Positions 52,296 to 61,677 of a stretch of DNA of 64,000 nt are shown here, piece after piece. This stretch comes from Rikenellaceae bacterium. Lineage in GTDB: Bacteria; Bacteroidota; Bacteroidia; Bacteroidales; UBA932. The notes under the pieces were generated by a model. The model worked only from the letters and a program-made list of their open reading frames with translations, searched no databases and was not told the DNA's origin. Every line of letters starts with the position of its first letter. Position 1 is the stretch's first letter. The stretch spans positions 424,566 to 488,565 of the forward strand of contig DPKJ01000014.1 of assembly GCA_003542575.1 (NCBI GenBank). Reading direction: 5' to 3'. The translations under genes were made by a program, and so were the position numbers.

Positions 52296-53846
52296 ATGAA
52301 TCTATTAAAAAGAAAAATTTCTGAATTGCAGGAAAGGAGAGCCAAAGCCATACAAGGTGGAGGTGAAACCGCCATAGCAAAGCAGATAGCAATGGGTAAG
52401 CTTCCCGCCAGGGAGAGAATAAGCCAGTTGCTTGACCCGGGATCTTTTTTCGAGTATGACCTCTTTATTGAACATGAAGCCAGGGAGTTCGGCATGGAAG
52501 GCAAAGATCTGGCAGGTGACGGGGTTGTAATAGGCACCGGAACTATTCACGGCAGACCGGTTGCAATATACGCCCAGGACTTTACCGTAGCCGGTGGTTC
52601 TTTGGGTTCGATGCACGCCCGAAAAATTACAAAAATAATGGACTATGCTCTTAGAATGAGAATTCCCATAATAGGGATTAATGACTCAGGTGGAGCGCGT
52701 ATTCAGGAGGGGGTAAATTCCCTTGCCGGATACGGAGAAATATTTTTCAGAAATACACTCTCAAGCGGTGTTATACCACAACTCTCTGTAATTCTCGGCC
52801 CATGTGCAGGAGGAGCCGTTTACTCTCCGGCATTAACCGATTTTGTATTTGTTGTAGATAAGATTTCAAAGATGTTTATCACCGGTCCCGAAGTTATAAA
52901 GTCGGTTCTGGGAGAAGAGATTGACATGGAATCCCTTGGAGGAGCCCGTGTACACAGCGAAATAACAGGAAATGCACACTTTTTTGCATTGAGTGAAAAG
53001 GAGTGCTTTGAACAAATTAAGACACTTCTTACCTACATTCCTTCTCACAATGAGTGCAACTGTAATGTTGAAAAGGTGGTTGAACCGGATATTAAAAAGT
53101 ATAAAATTGAGAAAATTGTACCTGTAGACCCGACCAAACCTTATGATGTAAGGGATGTAATTAAAGCACTCACAGATGGCTCGAAGTTTTTTGAAGTTCA
53201 GGAACTATGGGCTGCAAATATTGTAATTGGTTTTGGAAGAATCGCAGGCAGAACTGTTGGATTCGTTTGCAACCAACCTTTGGTATTGGCTGGTGTGCTA
53301 GATTGTGATTCAAGCGATAAAGCAGCAAGGTTTATAAGGTATTGTGATGCCTTTAACATTCCGATAGTTACCCTTGAAGATCTGCCGGGATATCTTCCGG
53401 GAGTTGACCAGGAGCATGCCGGTGTAATCCGCCACGGAGCAAAACTTCTCTATGCATATAGTGAAGCAACAGTTCCTAAGGTTACCATTATTCTCAGAAA
53501 GGCATACGGTGGTGGTTATATTGCAATGAACTCACGCCACCTTAGGGCAGATTTTGTTTTCGCGTGGCCACTGGCAGAGATTGCCGTTATGGGTCCGGAG
53601 GGTGCTGCAAACATTATCTTCAGAAAAGAGATATCAGAGGCAGCAGATCCCGAAGCAATGAGGAAACTTAAGGTTGAGGAGTACAAGAAAAAGTTTGCAA
53701 ATCCTTATGTAGCAGCTGCAAAAGGATATATTGACGCTGTTATTGATCCTTCAGAAACCAGAAAGTTCCTTATTCATTCGTTTGATGTTTCTTCACACAA
53801 GGTAGTTAAAAGACCTTCAAAGAAACATGGTATTCCACCATTTTAA
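52296..53846 (+). CDS. Acyl-CoA carboxyltransferase (methylmalonyl-CoA decarboxylase alpha / propionyl-CoA carboxylase beta type)
   Basis: The start is ATG 52296 (516 residues). A TTG at 52272 overlaps the -7 box and is rejected. The two crotonase-like halves are intact: GTIHGRPVAIYAQDFTVAGG, then GPCAGGAVYSPA and KAYGGGYIAMNSRHLRADF, typical of methylmalonyl-CoA/propionyl-CoA carboxyltransferases. It is followed by a biotin carrier gene but no biotin carboxylase, which favours a methylmalonyl-CoA decarboxylase alpha subunit. The family alone does not decide between the two. Confidence 0.93.
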   Translation: MNLLKRKISELQERRAKAIQGGGETAIAKQIAMGKLPARERISQLLDPGSFFEYDLFIEHEAREFGMEGKDLAGDGVVIGTGTIHGRPVAIYAQDFTVAGGSLGSMHARKITKIMDYALRMRIPIIGINDSGGARIQEGVNSLAGYGEIFFRNTLSSGVIPQLSVILGPCAGGAVYSPALTDFVFVVDKISKMFITGPEVIKSVLGEEIDMESLGGARVHSEITGNAHFFALSEKECFEQIKTLLTYIPSHNECNCNVEKVVEPDIKKYKIEKIVPVDPTKPYDVRDVIKALTDGSKFFEVQELWAANIVIGFGRIAGRTVGFVCNQPLVLAGVLDCDSSDKAARFIRYCDAFNIPIVTLEDLPGYLPGVDQEHAGVIRHGAKLLYAYSEATVPKVTIILRKAYGGGYIAMNSRHLRADFVFAWPLAEIAVMGPEGAANIIFRKEISEAADPEAMRKLKVEEYKKKFANPYVAAAKGYIDAVIDPSETRKFLIHSFDVSSHKVVKRPSKKHGIPPF

Positions 53847-53902
53847 AAAGAGAATACTCTTTTTGAAAAATCACGGAGTTACTTACTAATAAACGAATCG
53901 GT

Positions 53903-54436
53903 ATGAAAATATCTGAGAAAAGGGCACTTGTCCTTAAAAGGCAAAAAGCCAATGAGAAAGAGCTGGCCAAAAAGAAGAAAGAGCAGGAGAGAGAGGCCAA
54001 AAAGCTGAAAAAGACAGCTGAAAGAGAGAAAAAATTAATGGAAAAGGAGAAAATTGAAAAACTGAAGTATGATGTTATTCAGGTTTTCCCCAATGCAAGA
54101 ATGTACAAAACTACGCTCACGAAAAAATATATCGATCGCAAAGTGTGGCAAAGACCTGACCCTCAGGAGGTAAAGTCAATTATCCCAGGTGTGGTAACCT
54201 CCCTTGAAATTAAAGAGGGTGACCATGTTATAAAAGGAAATCACATCATGACATTCGAGGCTATGAAGATGCAGAATCTTGTTTTGGCTCCTTTTGACGG
54301 TACAATTGAAAAGATATTTGTAAAGGAGGGAGAAAAGGTACCTAAAGGAGGGCTAATGCTGTTCCTGAAATCGGATAAAGAGTTTGAAATTATTATGGAC
54401 AGAGCTACTTCCACCGATCTAGGTCTAATCGAATAA
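53903..54436 (+). CDS. Biotin carrier protein with Lys-rich coiled-coil N-terminus
   Basis: This 177-residue protein has a biotinyl domain at about residues 92-160, with the biotin lysine in FEAMKMQN (near residue 115) and Gly-rich turns SIIPGVVTSLEI and LAPFDGTIEKI. The first 55 residues are a strongly charged Lys/Glu helix rather than the usual Ala/Pro linker. It likely carries CO2 between the carboxyltransferase encoded upstream and a partner enzyme. It ends the two-gene operon, and its end overlaps rodA by 32 bases. Confidence 0.9.
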   Translation: MKISEKRALVLKRQKANEKELAKKKKEQEREAKKLKKTAEREKKLMEKEKIEKLKYDVIQVFPNARMYKTTLTKKYIDRKVWQRPDPQEVKSIIPGVVTSLEIKEGDHVIKGNHIMTFEAMKMQNLVLAPFDGTIEKIFVKEGEKVPKGGLMLFLKSDKEFEIIMDRATSTDLGLIE

Positions 54437-55829
54437 AGATAAACAAAAATAGCGTAAAGCTCCATAGAGATGATCCCCCGTAGCTCACAAAGGGCAGGGG
54501 GATTCCTATTACGGGCATAATCCCGATTGTCATTCCAATATTTATGAGAAAGTGCATAAACATTATTGATGCAAGGGAGTAACCAAATATACGGTTAAAG
54601 TTGTCTCTCTGCTTTTCTGCCAGATTAACAATTCTTATAATCATAAAGAGGAAGACCATTATGAGCGCGGTCGACCCCAAAAAGCCCCACTCTTCTCCTA
54701 CCGTGCAGAATATGAAATCTGTACTTTGTTCTGGAACAAAATTATATTTTGTCTGAGTTCCTTTAAGGAATCCCTTGCCGCTGAGTCCCCCTGAGCCTAT
54801 GGCAATTTTTGACTGGTGTACATTGTAACCGGCCCCTTTAAGATCGACATTTATTCCCAAAAGGTTCTCTATTCTTGCTCTTTGGTGGTCTTTAAGTACC
54901 CTTTCAAAAAAGAACTCAACTGAAAAGACTAGCAGAACAGCTCCAATAAAAGAGAGAGTAGCCAGCCACATTCCCGGAAACTTATGTTTTACACTAGAGT
55001 AAATATGATACACAAAGGCAGGCACAATAAAAACTGCAAGCCAGGCTTCATCGGGTAATACAATACGTTCTGCAACAAATCCAATCTCCCCGATTCGGGG
55101 AGTGAGAATCATAACAGGTACCGAAACGCATAAAAACAATATGTGGAGAAAGATTCTTCGCATTATTATTCCCCTTGATACTACCAGCAGGGCAAACATA
55201 ACGATAAGTGCTGCAAACGGAGAGATACTGAGGGTTATCAAAAAGATCATGATAGCCAGAATGCCAAACATTATATACCATCCGCTAAGACCCTCCCTGA
55301 AAAGCATAAAGATAAATGCAAGAAAGACAAGAGCCGATCCTGTCTCTTTCTGCATTACAATGATTGCCATGGGCAAAAGTATAACAGCAATAATTCTGAG
55401 GATACTCTTTGTAGATTTAATCCTGAACTGATGACTGCTCATCATTGCTGCCAAAGCCAGAGTGGTGGCTATTTTTGCCACCTCTGCGGGTTGAAAACGA
55501 ACAGGCCCGAATTCGAACCACGAGCGGGAACCGTTGACCTCTATTCCCAAAAAGATAACGGCTACAAGCAGTAGCATGCTCAATCCATAAATAATCCAGG
55601 CTAATGTGCTGTATAATCTTGAGTTGACAAGAAAAAGCACAACAAAGGCAATAACAAACGATGTCACAATCCAGATAAACTGCATTCCGTAACGTTGGGT
55701 AATATCAAAGATCTGAGCATGATCTTCGTCATAAACTGCAGAAAATATGCTTATCCACCCTACGAAAGTGAGAATCAGATAGCAAATAATCAGAGGCCAG
55801 TCAAGTTTCCGGTAATCGTAATTCTTCAT
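54405..55829 (-). CDS. rodA: Rod shape-determining protein RodA (SEDS glycosyltransferase)
   Basis: This 474-residue polytopic protein has about ten membrane helices. It polymerises lipid II glycan strands for side-wall growth with PBP2. Motifs include VNGSRSWFEFGPVRFQPAEV (about residues 97-116), KGFLKGTQTKYNFVPEQSTD and GIPLPFVSYGGSSL. It is longer than E. coli RodA (370), with an added stretch near residues 230-330, as in other Bacteroidales. It is the last gene of the mre operon. Confidence 0.95.
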   Translation of the reverse strand: MKNYDYRKLDWPLIICYLILTFVGWISIFSAVYDEDHAQIFDITQRYGMQFIWIVTSFVIAFVVLFLVNSRLYSTLAWIIYGLSMLLLVAVIFLGIEVNGSRSWFEFGPVRFQPAEVAKIATTLALAAMMSSHQFRIKSTKSILRIIAVILLPMAIIVMQKETGSALVFLAFIFMLFREGLSGWYIMFGILAIMIFLITLSISPFAALIVMFALLVVSRGIIMRRIFLHILFLCVSVPVMILTPRIGEIGFVAERIVLPDEAWLAVFIVPAFVYHIYSSVKHKFPGMWLATLSFIGAVLLVFSVEFFFERVLKDHQRARIENLLGINVDLKGAGYNVHQSKIAIGSGGLSGKGFLKGTQTKYNFVPEQSTDFIFCTVGEEWGFLGSTALIMVFLFMIIRIVNLAEKQRDNFNRIFGYSLASIMFMHFLINIGMTIGIMPVIGIPLPFVSYGGSSLWSFTLFLFIFIRLDLDRWK

Positions 55830-55838
55830 AATACCCGC

Positions 55839-57671
55839 CTACTTTAATACATTTCTAATCAAATTGCCCTGTATCACATATGCCTCCAGGTCTTTTCTGT
55901 CAACCTTCTGGTTTAGGTATCTTTCAACCAAAAGTGACGCAATTGGGGCAGCCCATGTTGCGCCAAATCCTGCATTTTCTATATAAGCTGCTACAGCTAT
56001 TTTGGGGTTGTCTTTTGGAGCAAAGCAGATAAATACTGAGTGGTCTTTGCCGTGGGGGTTCTGAGATGTTCCTGTTTTACCACAGATATCCAGACCCTTA
56101 ACAGCGGCTATTCTTGCAGTTGCTCCTGAACCGGGAGGTGAGTTAACTGCCAGATACATTCCGTCAATAACCTCAAGGAAGTGTTCCGGTTTAACCTTTG
56201 TAAAATTTTTCTCTGTAAACTTCGAATTTATCAGAGTATCGGGGGAGCCTTTTACAATATGGGGAGTGTAGTAGTGCCCTCTGTTTGCAATTGTTGCTGC
56301 TAGATTTGCCAAGTGCAGGGGGGTTGTACCAATCTCTCCCTGTCCTATTGCCAGAGATATTATCGAAAGGGAGCTCCACCTGTTTTTACCGTGAATTCTG
56401 TCGTAAGTTTCAGTTGAGGGAAGTGTACCACCCTGTTCTGCATGAAAATCGGTGTTGAGTTTGCTGCCAAACCCAAAGCTCTCAACCAACTCTTTCCACC
56501 TGTTGAATCCGGCTGCTACATTTGGATATTTGGGATTGTCAATAATATTCCTGAACACATAGCAATAGTATGTGTTACAAGACATGTAAATTGATTGAGT
56601 AAGGTCTGTGGGAGATGGGTGTGGGTGACATCCGACACCTCTGCCTACGGGGTATCTGCCTGCACAAGAGTACCTTGTGTCATGATTTAAAACTCCCTCT
56701 TCCAGTCCGATAAGTGCATTTACAAGTTTAAAAACCGAGCCCGGAGGGTAAGGTGACATAACCGCCCGGTTGAACATCGGTTTTAGTGGATCGGCTGAAA
56801 TCTCTCCAAAATACTTATTTATCTGGGCAAGTTTGTCAATATCTATTCCCGGACTTGAGACAAGAGTAAGTATCTCTCCTGTAGAAGGTTCTATGGCTAC
56901 AAGACTCCCCACTTTGTTGCTCATGAGCAACTCACCGTACTGCTGCAGCTCTCCATCAATAGAGCTTGTTATGCTTTTGCCCGGAATGGCATCAAGGTCG
57001 TACTGCCCATCAGAGAATGAGGCCTTTACCTTGTTATGAACATCCCGCAAAAAGATATTATACCCCTTTTTCCCCTTAAGAATATGCTCATAGGATCGCT
57101 CAATTCCGGTCCTTCCAACATAATCACCTCTGCGGTAATCGGGATTCAAGCGTAGAAATGTTGTGTCAACTTCTGAAATATATCCAAAAAGGTTGGCACC
57201 TGCGCTAAAGGGATAATTTCGGATTGTTCTTGAAACTGCGCTGAAACCCGGAAATTTATATGATTTTTCAAGGAATAGTGTGTATTGCCACCCGGGAACC
57301 TGTTTTACAAAGGGAAGTGACTGATAGCCTATTCTTCTGCGATCTCTGTGGTACTCTTTGAGTTTAGCTCTTACGTCGTTTATGTCGAGATTAAAAACCG
57401 AACAAAGGTCTGCAGTGTCCAGCCCCTTTACCTCAAGAGGGGTAATCATAATGTCGTAAGCTGTTTCGTTACCAACGAGTATTTTTCCGTTTCTGTCAAG
57501 AATGAGCCCTCTGGCAGGATATCTTATATCATAACGGAATGCGTTATTACTGGCATTAATCTTATACTCTTCGTCAAGTATTTGTAAGTTAAAGAGCTGC
57601 ACAATATAGATAAGAGCCACGGCAATTGCCCCGACTGTCAGTATTGTCTTTTTATCAAACGTAAATGCCAT
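55839..57671 (-). CDS. mrdA: Penicillin-binding protein 2 (elongation transpeptidase)
   Basis: A 610-residue class B PBP with a membrane anchor near residues 10-30, a dimerisation domain and a transpeptidase domain. The catalytic motifs are SxxK in PYPPGSVFKLVN, SxN in YMSCNTYY and KTG in ICGKTGTSQNPHG. It crosslinks new wall during elongation with RodA. It is 11 bases after mreD and 9 before rodA. Confidence 0.96.
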   Translation of the reverse strand: MAFTFDKKTILTVGAIAVALIYIVQLFNLQILDEEYKINASNNAFRYDIRYPARGLILDRNGKILVGNETAYDIMITPLEVKGLDTADLCSVFNLDINDVRAKLKEYHRDRRRIGYQSLPFVKQVPGWQYTLFLEKSYKFPGFSAVSRTIRNYPFSAGANLFGYISEVDTTFLRLNPDYRRGDYVGRTGIERSYEHILKGKKGYNIFLRDVHNKVKASFSDGQYDLDAIPGKSITSSIDGELQQYGELLMSNKVGSLVAIEPSTGEILTLVSSPGIDIDKLAQINKYFGEISADPLKPMFNRAVMSPYPPGSVFKLVNALIGLEEGVLNHDTRYSCAGRYPVGRGVGCHPHPSPTDLTQSIYMSCNTYYCYVFRNIIDNPKYPNVAAGFNRWKELVESFGFGSKLNTDFHAEQGGTLPSTETYDRIHGKNRWSSLSIISLAIGQGEIGTTPLHLANLAATIANRGHYYTPHIVKGSPDTLINSKFTEKNFTKVKPEHFLEVIDGMYLAVNSPPGSGATARIAAVKGLDICGKTGTSQNPHGKDHSVFICFAPKDNPKIAVAAYIENAGFGATWAAPIASLLVERYLNQKVDRKDLEAYVIQGNLIRNVLK

Positions 57672-57682
57672 TTGTATGCTCT

Positions 57683-58198
57683 TTAACGCATCAATTTATA
57701 AAAAAGGCTGTATTCTACAAGCATTATCAGTAAAGTATTTACAGCAATGCTTACAAACAGGCGGGGAAGATTGTAGATAAAGTGGGTGAAGCCCAGACTC
57801 TCAGCCATTGAAAAAAAGATATGATGTATTGTGAGCAAAATGAGTGCATATAAAGCAAATTTTGCATAGCCAAGCTGAGCAAGACCCGGCCTGATCTGAT
57901 TTTCAAGGTCCCCTTTACGGCTGACAGCTTTAAAAATCTGAGGTTGAAGCAGGGCCATTACAAGTGACGCCGAACTGTTCAGCCCCATTATTGAGTTGGT
58001 AAAATAATCCACCGCAAGACCCATTGCAAATGCCCATAAAAGGAGTCTGTTCACAGGTGTATTTATGGGTAGTGTAAAAATGAAAAGAGGATATACTGCA
58101 ATAAACAAGAGTGGCCCAAAATCGACAAGACCGCTCAGCATAATCTGAACCAAAAGCAGAGTGACAAATGATATAAGTATGTTACCTCTTAGCTTCAT
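57683..58198 (-). CDS. mreD: Rod shape-determining protein MreD
   Basis: A 171-residue membrane protein with about five helices and few polar loops, normal for MreD. It joins MreC and the wall enzymes at the membrane. Sequence conservation in this family is low, so the call rests on topology and on position between mreC and mrdA. Its start overlaps mreC by 17 bases. Confidence 0.88.
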   Translation of the reverse strand: MKLRGNILISFVTLLLVQIMLSGLVDFGPLLFIAVYPLFIFTLPINTPVNRLLLWAFAMGLAVDYFTNSIMGLNSSASLVMALLQPQIFKAVSRKGDLENQIRPGLAQLGYAKFALYALILLTIHHIFFSMAESLGFTHFIYNLPRLFVSIAVNTLLIMLVEYSLFYKLMR

Positions 58199-59012
58199 TC
58201 TCTTTTAAAAATTGATTAAGCTCATTTTGTTTATTGTTAACCACTACACTTACATAACGTAGTGAATTGAAATTCTGGAACAACTTTACCTGAAAATTGT
58301 GATACGATCCCATTATTACAGATGAACGCCTTATTGTGCCCAGGGGAACATCTGGAGGGTATAATGTTGAGAATCCGCTTGTAAACACCGTGTCTCCAAT
58401 CGATACACGAATATGGTAAGGTACTTCAGTTAAAGTTGCATAGTCTGAACTTCGTCCCTCCCAAACAAGTGGGCCAAATGCTCCTGATGGTTCAATTCTC
58501 GCACTTACACTTTGATTGATGTTTAAAAAAGAGATTATGTATGAATAATTATCAGATACAGAGCTTACAACTCCCACAACCCCTTCGGGAGATATAACTC
58601 CCATGTCTTTTTGGATTCCGTGTTTTCTCCCTCTGTTAATGATTATATAGTTGTTAAGCTTGTTTGTGCTGTTGGAGATAATCTTTGCGGGGATATATGT
58701 AAAGTCAGGGGTTACCGATAAAAACCCCTCAAGTGTGTCACCCATCTCTGCTTTAGCTTTGTATAGTGACAATTGCTCTCTAAGGCGTTGGTTTTCATTG
58801 ATAAGAACTTCGTTTTTCTCTCTTAACCCAAAATAGTACCTCACATCAGAAGTGGCTGAAGATATGCCTGATTTAAAATACATTAACGCACCACTAATCT
58901 TAACCCTTTGAAATACGCTGTCATTTGCAATAAATAAAATTGAAACAACCTCAAGGGTAAGAAAGAGGATAATGGTGGCAAGGCCGCGTAGAATAGGAGA
59001 TCTTCCCCACAT
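58182..59012 (-). CDS. mreC: Rod shape-determining protein MreC
   Basis: A 276-residue protein with one membrane anchor (about residues 10-30), a coiled coil (about 60-95) and the MreC beta-barrel domains, with YIIINRGRKHGIQKDMGVIS (about residues 123-142) as the family signature. It links MreB filaments to the periplasmic wall enzymes. It lies 6 bases after mreB. Confidence 0.94.
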   Translation of the reverse strand: MWGRSPILRGLATIILFLTLEVVSILFIANDSVFQRVKISGALMYFKSGISSATSDVRYYFGLREKNEVLINENQRLREQLSLYKAKAEMGDTLEGFLSVTPDFTYIPAKIISNSTNKLNNYIIINRGRKHGIQKDMGVISPEGVVGVVSSVSDNYSYIISFLNINQSVSARIEPSGAFGPLVWEGRSSDYATLTEVPYHIRVSIGDTVFTSGFSTLYPPDVPLGTIRRSSVIMGSYHNFQVKLFQNFNSLRYVSVVVNNKQNELNQFLKENEAKR

Positions 59013-59018
59013 TTACAT

Positions 59019-60038
59019 TTATCTCATTAAAAACGAATGTTTTTCTGCATTCTTTAGTGCTATGCTGGTTCCTTTGGCAACAGAGTGAAGTGGATCGTCA
59101 GATACATGAAACTTAATATTAATCTTTTCATAAAGTCTCTTGTCAAGACCTCTGAGCAAAGCTCCTCCCCCTGTAAGATAGATTCCGTTTTGTACAATAT
59201 CGGCATACAATTCGGGAGGTGTCTGCTCCAGAACCTGAATAATTGCAGCCTCTATCTTAACCAGAGATTTATCGATACTATGCGCTATCTCCTGACTGGT
59301 AACACTAACCTCAACAGGGTGAGCGGTCATGAGGTTTGGACCTCTTACAGCATAAGGCTCCGGGTAAACTTCCAGTTCTGACATGGCTGCTCCCACTTTA
59401 ATCTTGATGTCCTCTGCGGTTAGCTCACCAATCTTTATTGAGTGTTGCTGACGCATATATTGTTGAATTTCTGATGTAAACACATCACCTGCAACCCTTA
59501 TGCTTTGGTTAATAACAATGCCTCCCAGTGATATAACGGCAATCTCTGTTGTGCCACCTCCTATGTCAACAACCATGTTTCCTGTAGGAGCTTCAACATC
59601 AAGACCTATACCGATAGCTGCTGCCATTGGTTCGTAAATCAGATATACATCCCTGCCTCCTGCATGTTCAGCAGAGTCTCTTACCGCTCTGATTTCAACC
59701 TCTGTACTTCCGGATGGAATACAAACAACCATCTTAAGGCTTGGGGTGAAAAAAGAGTTTCTGTAGTTAATCATCTTTATGAACCCGCGTATCATCTGTT
59801 CGGCAGCATTAAAGTCGGCAATTACCCCGTCTCTCAGCGGCCTTATTGTTTTGATGTTTGCGTGCGTTTTACCGTGCATCATTCTAGCCTTCTGTCCGAA
59901 GGCAATAGGTTTGCCGGTATTCTGGTCTATAGCAACAATAGATGGTTCGTCAACGACAATTTTGTCGTTCATCAGTATTATTGTGTTGGCAGTTCCAAGG
60001 TCTATCGCCAGCTCTTGTGTCAAAAATGAGAATGCCAT
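59019..60038 (-). CDS. mreB: Rod shape-determining protein MreB
   Basis: A 339-residue bacterial actin. The phosphate-binding motifs LAIDLGTANTIILMND and VDIGGGTTEIAVISLGG are intact, as is the adenosine motif LTGGGALLRGLD. It forms membrane-bound filaments that guide wall growth. It lies 14 bases after purH, so the shape operon may be read from the purH promoter. Confidence 0.97.
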   Translation of the reverse strand: MAFSFLTQELAIDLGTANTIILMNDKIVVDEPSIVAIDQNTGKPIAFGQKARMMHGKTHANIKTIRPLRDGVIADFNAAEQMIRGFIKMINYRNSFFTPSLKMVVCIPSGSTEVEIRAVRDSAEHAGGRDVYLIYEPMAAAIGIGLDVEAPTGNMVVDIGGGTTEIAVISLGGIVINQSIRVAGDVFTSEIQQYMRQQHSIKIGELTAEDIKIKVGAAMSELEVYPEPYAVRGPNLMTAHPVEVSVTSQEIAHSIDKSLVKIEAAIIQVLEQTPPELYADIVQNGIYLTGGGALLRGLDKRLYEKINIKFHVSDDPLHSVAKGTSIALKNAEKHSFLMR

Positions 60039-60052
60039 AATATATATTTTCT

Positions 60053-61576
60053 CTAGTGTTTAAAATGTCTTGTTCCGGTTGTAACCATTGCAATGTTTTT
60101 TTCATTGCAGAATTGGGTGCTTTCGTCGTCTCTTACTGAACCTCCGGGCTGAATTACAGCAGTGATGCCGGCATTGTATGCAATCTCAACGCAGTCCGGG
60201 AAAGGGAAGAAAGCATCAGAAGCCATTACTGCCCCCTGAAGTGGCATCCCGAAACCGGTTGCTTTGGTTATTGCCTGTTTGAGGGCATCTACCCTTGATG
60301 TTTGTCCAATTCCGGAGGCAACCAGTGCAGAGTCCTTTGCAAGAACTATTGCGTTGGATTTGGAATGTTTAACAAGTTTGTTGGCAAAGATAAGATCGGT
60401 AACCTCTTTTTCGCTTGGTTTTTTGTTGGTAACGGTTGTAAGTGATGACGCAACCTCGGTTGCAGTATCTCTATCCTGAACCAGTACTCCACCCAGAAGA
60501 GATCTGAACTTAGTGTTGGTTGTAAGCTTTCCGTTATCGGTTAATATGATTCTGTTTTTCTTTTGCTTAAGAATTTCGAGCGCTTTTTGGGTATATGCCG
60601 GAGCGATTACCACTTCAAAGAATATTTTGTTCATCTCTTCGGCGGCTGTCTCCTCAACTTCACGGTTGGTAATAATTATGCCTCCGAATGCAGATACAGG
60701 ATCTGCAGCCAGAGCTGCGTCCCACGCCTCCTTTACGGTTTTGCGGGATGCACACCCGCAGGCATTATTGTGTTTGAGAATGGCAACCGTTGTCTCTTCA
60801 AAGTCTGAGATAAGTTCAATTGCAGCTTCAATGTCAAGCAGATTGTTGTATGAGATCTCTTTTCCATGAATCTGAAGGGGAATTCCCGAAGCAGGGCCGA
60901 AAAAACGGGCGCTCTGGTGAGGATTCTCTCCATAGCGTAAAGGAGTAGCCTCTGTCTGGCTCTCTTTAAAGCTCTCTACTTTTTGTTCTCTGTTGAAATA
61001 TTTGAAGATGGCAGTATCGTAGTGTGAACTCACATTGAAAGCCCACATTGCAAAATACTCCCTTTGCTCTAATGTTGTTAGTCCTTTTCCCTCTTCAAGA
61101 ATAGAAATTAGTCTTGGGTAAAGCTCCTTACAGGGAACAATCAGTACATCTTTATGGTTTTTGGCAGCTGCCCTTATAAGTGAGATGCCGCCAATATCAA
61201 TTTTTTCAATAATCTCTCTGTGCGGAGCCTTTGATGCAACGTATCTTTCAAACGGGTAGAGATCTACAATCACAAGATCAATCTCAGGAATACCGTACTC
61301 GATAAGTTGTGCAAGATCTTCGGTGTTCTCACGTCGTGCAAGAATGCCTCCAAAGACTTTCGGGTGAAGTGTTTTTACCCTTCCACCAAGTATTGACGGA
61401 TAAGATGTGATGTGTTCAACCGTTGTTACAGGTATACCAAGATCGGTGAGGAAGTCGTAAGTCCCTCCCGTAGATAAAATTTCAACCCCTAATTCGTTGA
61501 GTTGTTTTGCGATAGTTTCGATTCCCTCCTTGTGATATACGGAGATTAGTGCTCTTTTGACTGTTCTGTTTTCCAT
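60053..61576 (-). CDS. purH: Bifunctional AICAR formyltransferase/IMP cyclohydrolase
   Basis: A 507-residue enzyme for the last two steps of IMP synthesis. The N-terminal IMP cyclohydrolase domain runs to about residue 190 (STGGTYDFL, HPKVFGGILARR). The AICAR formyltransferase domain follows, with KHNNACGCA as the key formyl-transfer site. It starts a leftward run into mreB. A TAATTTTG box on the minus strand (61593-61600) lies 16 bases upstream of the start. Confidence 0.97.
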   Translation of the reverse strand: MENRTVKRALISVYHKEGIETIAKQLNELGVEILSTGGTYDFLTDLGIPVTTVEHITSYPSILGGRVKTLHPKVFGGILARRENTEDLAQLIEYGIPEIDLVIVDLYPFERYVASKAPHREIIEKIDIGGISLIRAAAKNHKDVLIVPCKELYPRLISILEEGKGLTTLEQREYFAMWAFNVSSHYDTAIFKYFNREQKVESFKESQTEATPLRYGENPHQSARFFGPASGIPLQIHGKEISYNNLLDIEAAIELISDFEETTVAILKHNNACGCASRKTVKEAWDAALAADPVSAFGGIIITNREVEETAAEEMNKIFFEVVIAPAYTQKALEILKQKKNRIILTDNGKLTTNTKFRSLLGGVLVQDRDTATEVASSLTTVTNKKPSEKEVTDLIFANKLVKHSKSNAIVLAKDSALVASGIGQTSRVDALKQAITKATGFGMPLQGAVMASDAFFPFPDCVEIAYNAGITAVIQPGGSVRDDESTQFCNEKNIAMVTTGTRHFKH

Positions 61577-61592
61577 ATCCTGTAAATGCTTA

Positions 61593-61651
61593 CAAAATTA
61601 CTAAAATATACAATAAATACCTACTTTTGTTACACCGAACACCTATATTTG
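61593..61651. promoter_or_regulatory. Divergent -7 boxes, purH and ispD
   Basis: The minus strand has TAATTTTG at 61593-61600 (purH). The plus strand has two boxes, TACTTTTG at 61622-61629 and TATATTTG at 61644-61651, ahead of the ispD ATG at 61678. Confidence 0.5.
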
Positions 61652-61677
61652 TCACCCTAAAGCGCGTAAAGAATAAG

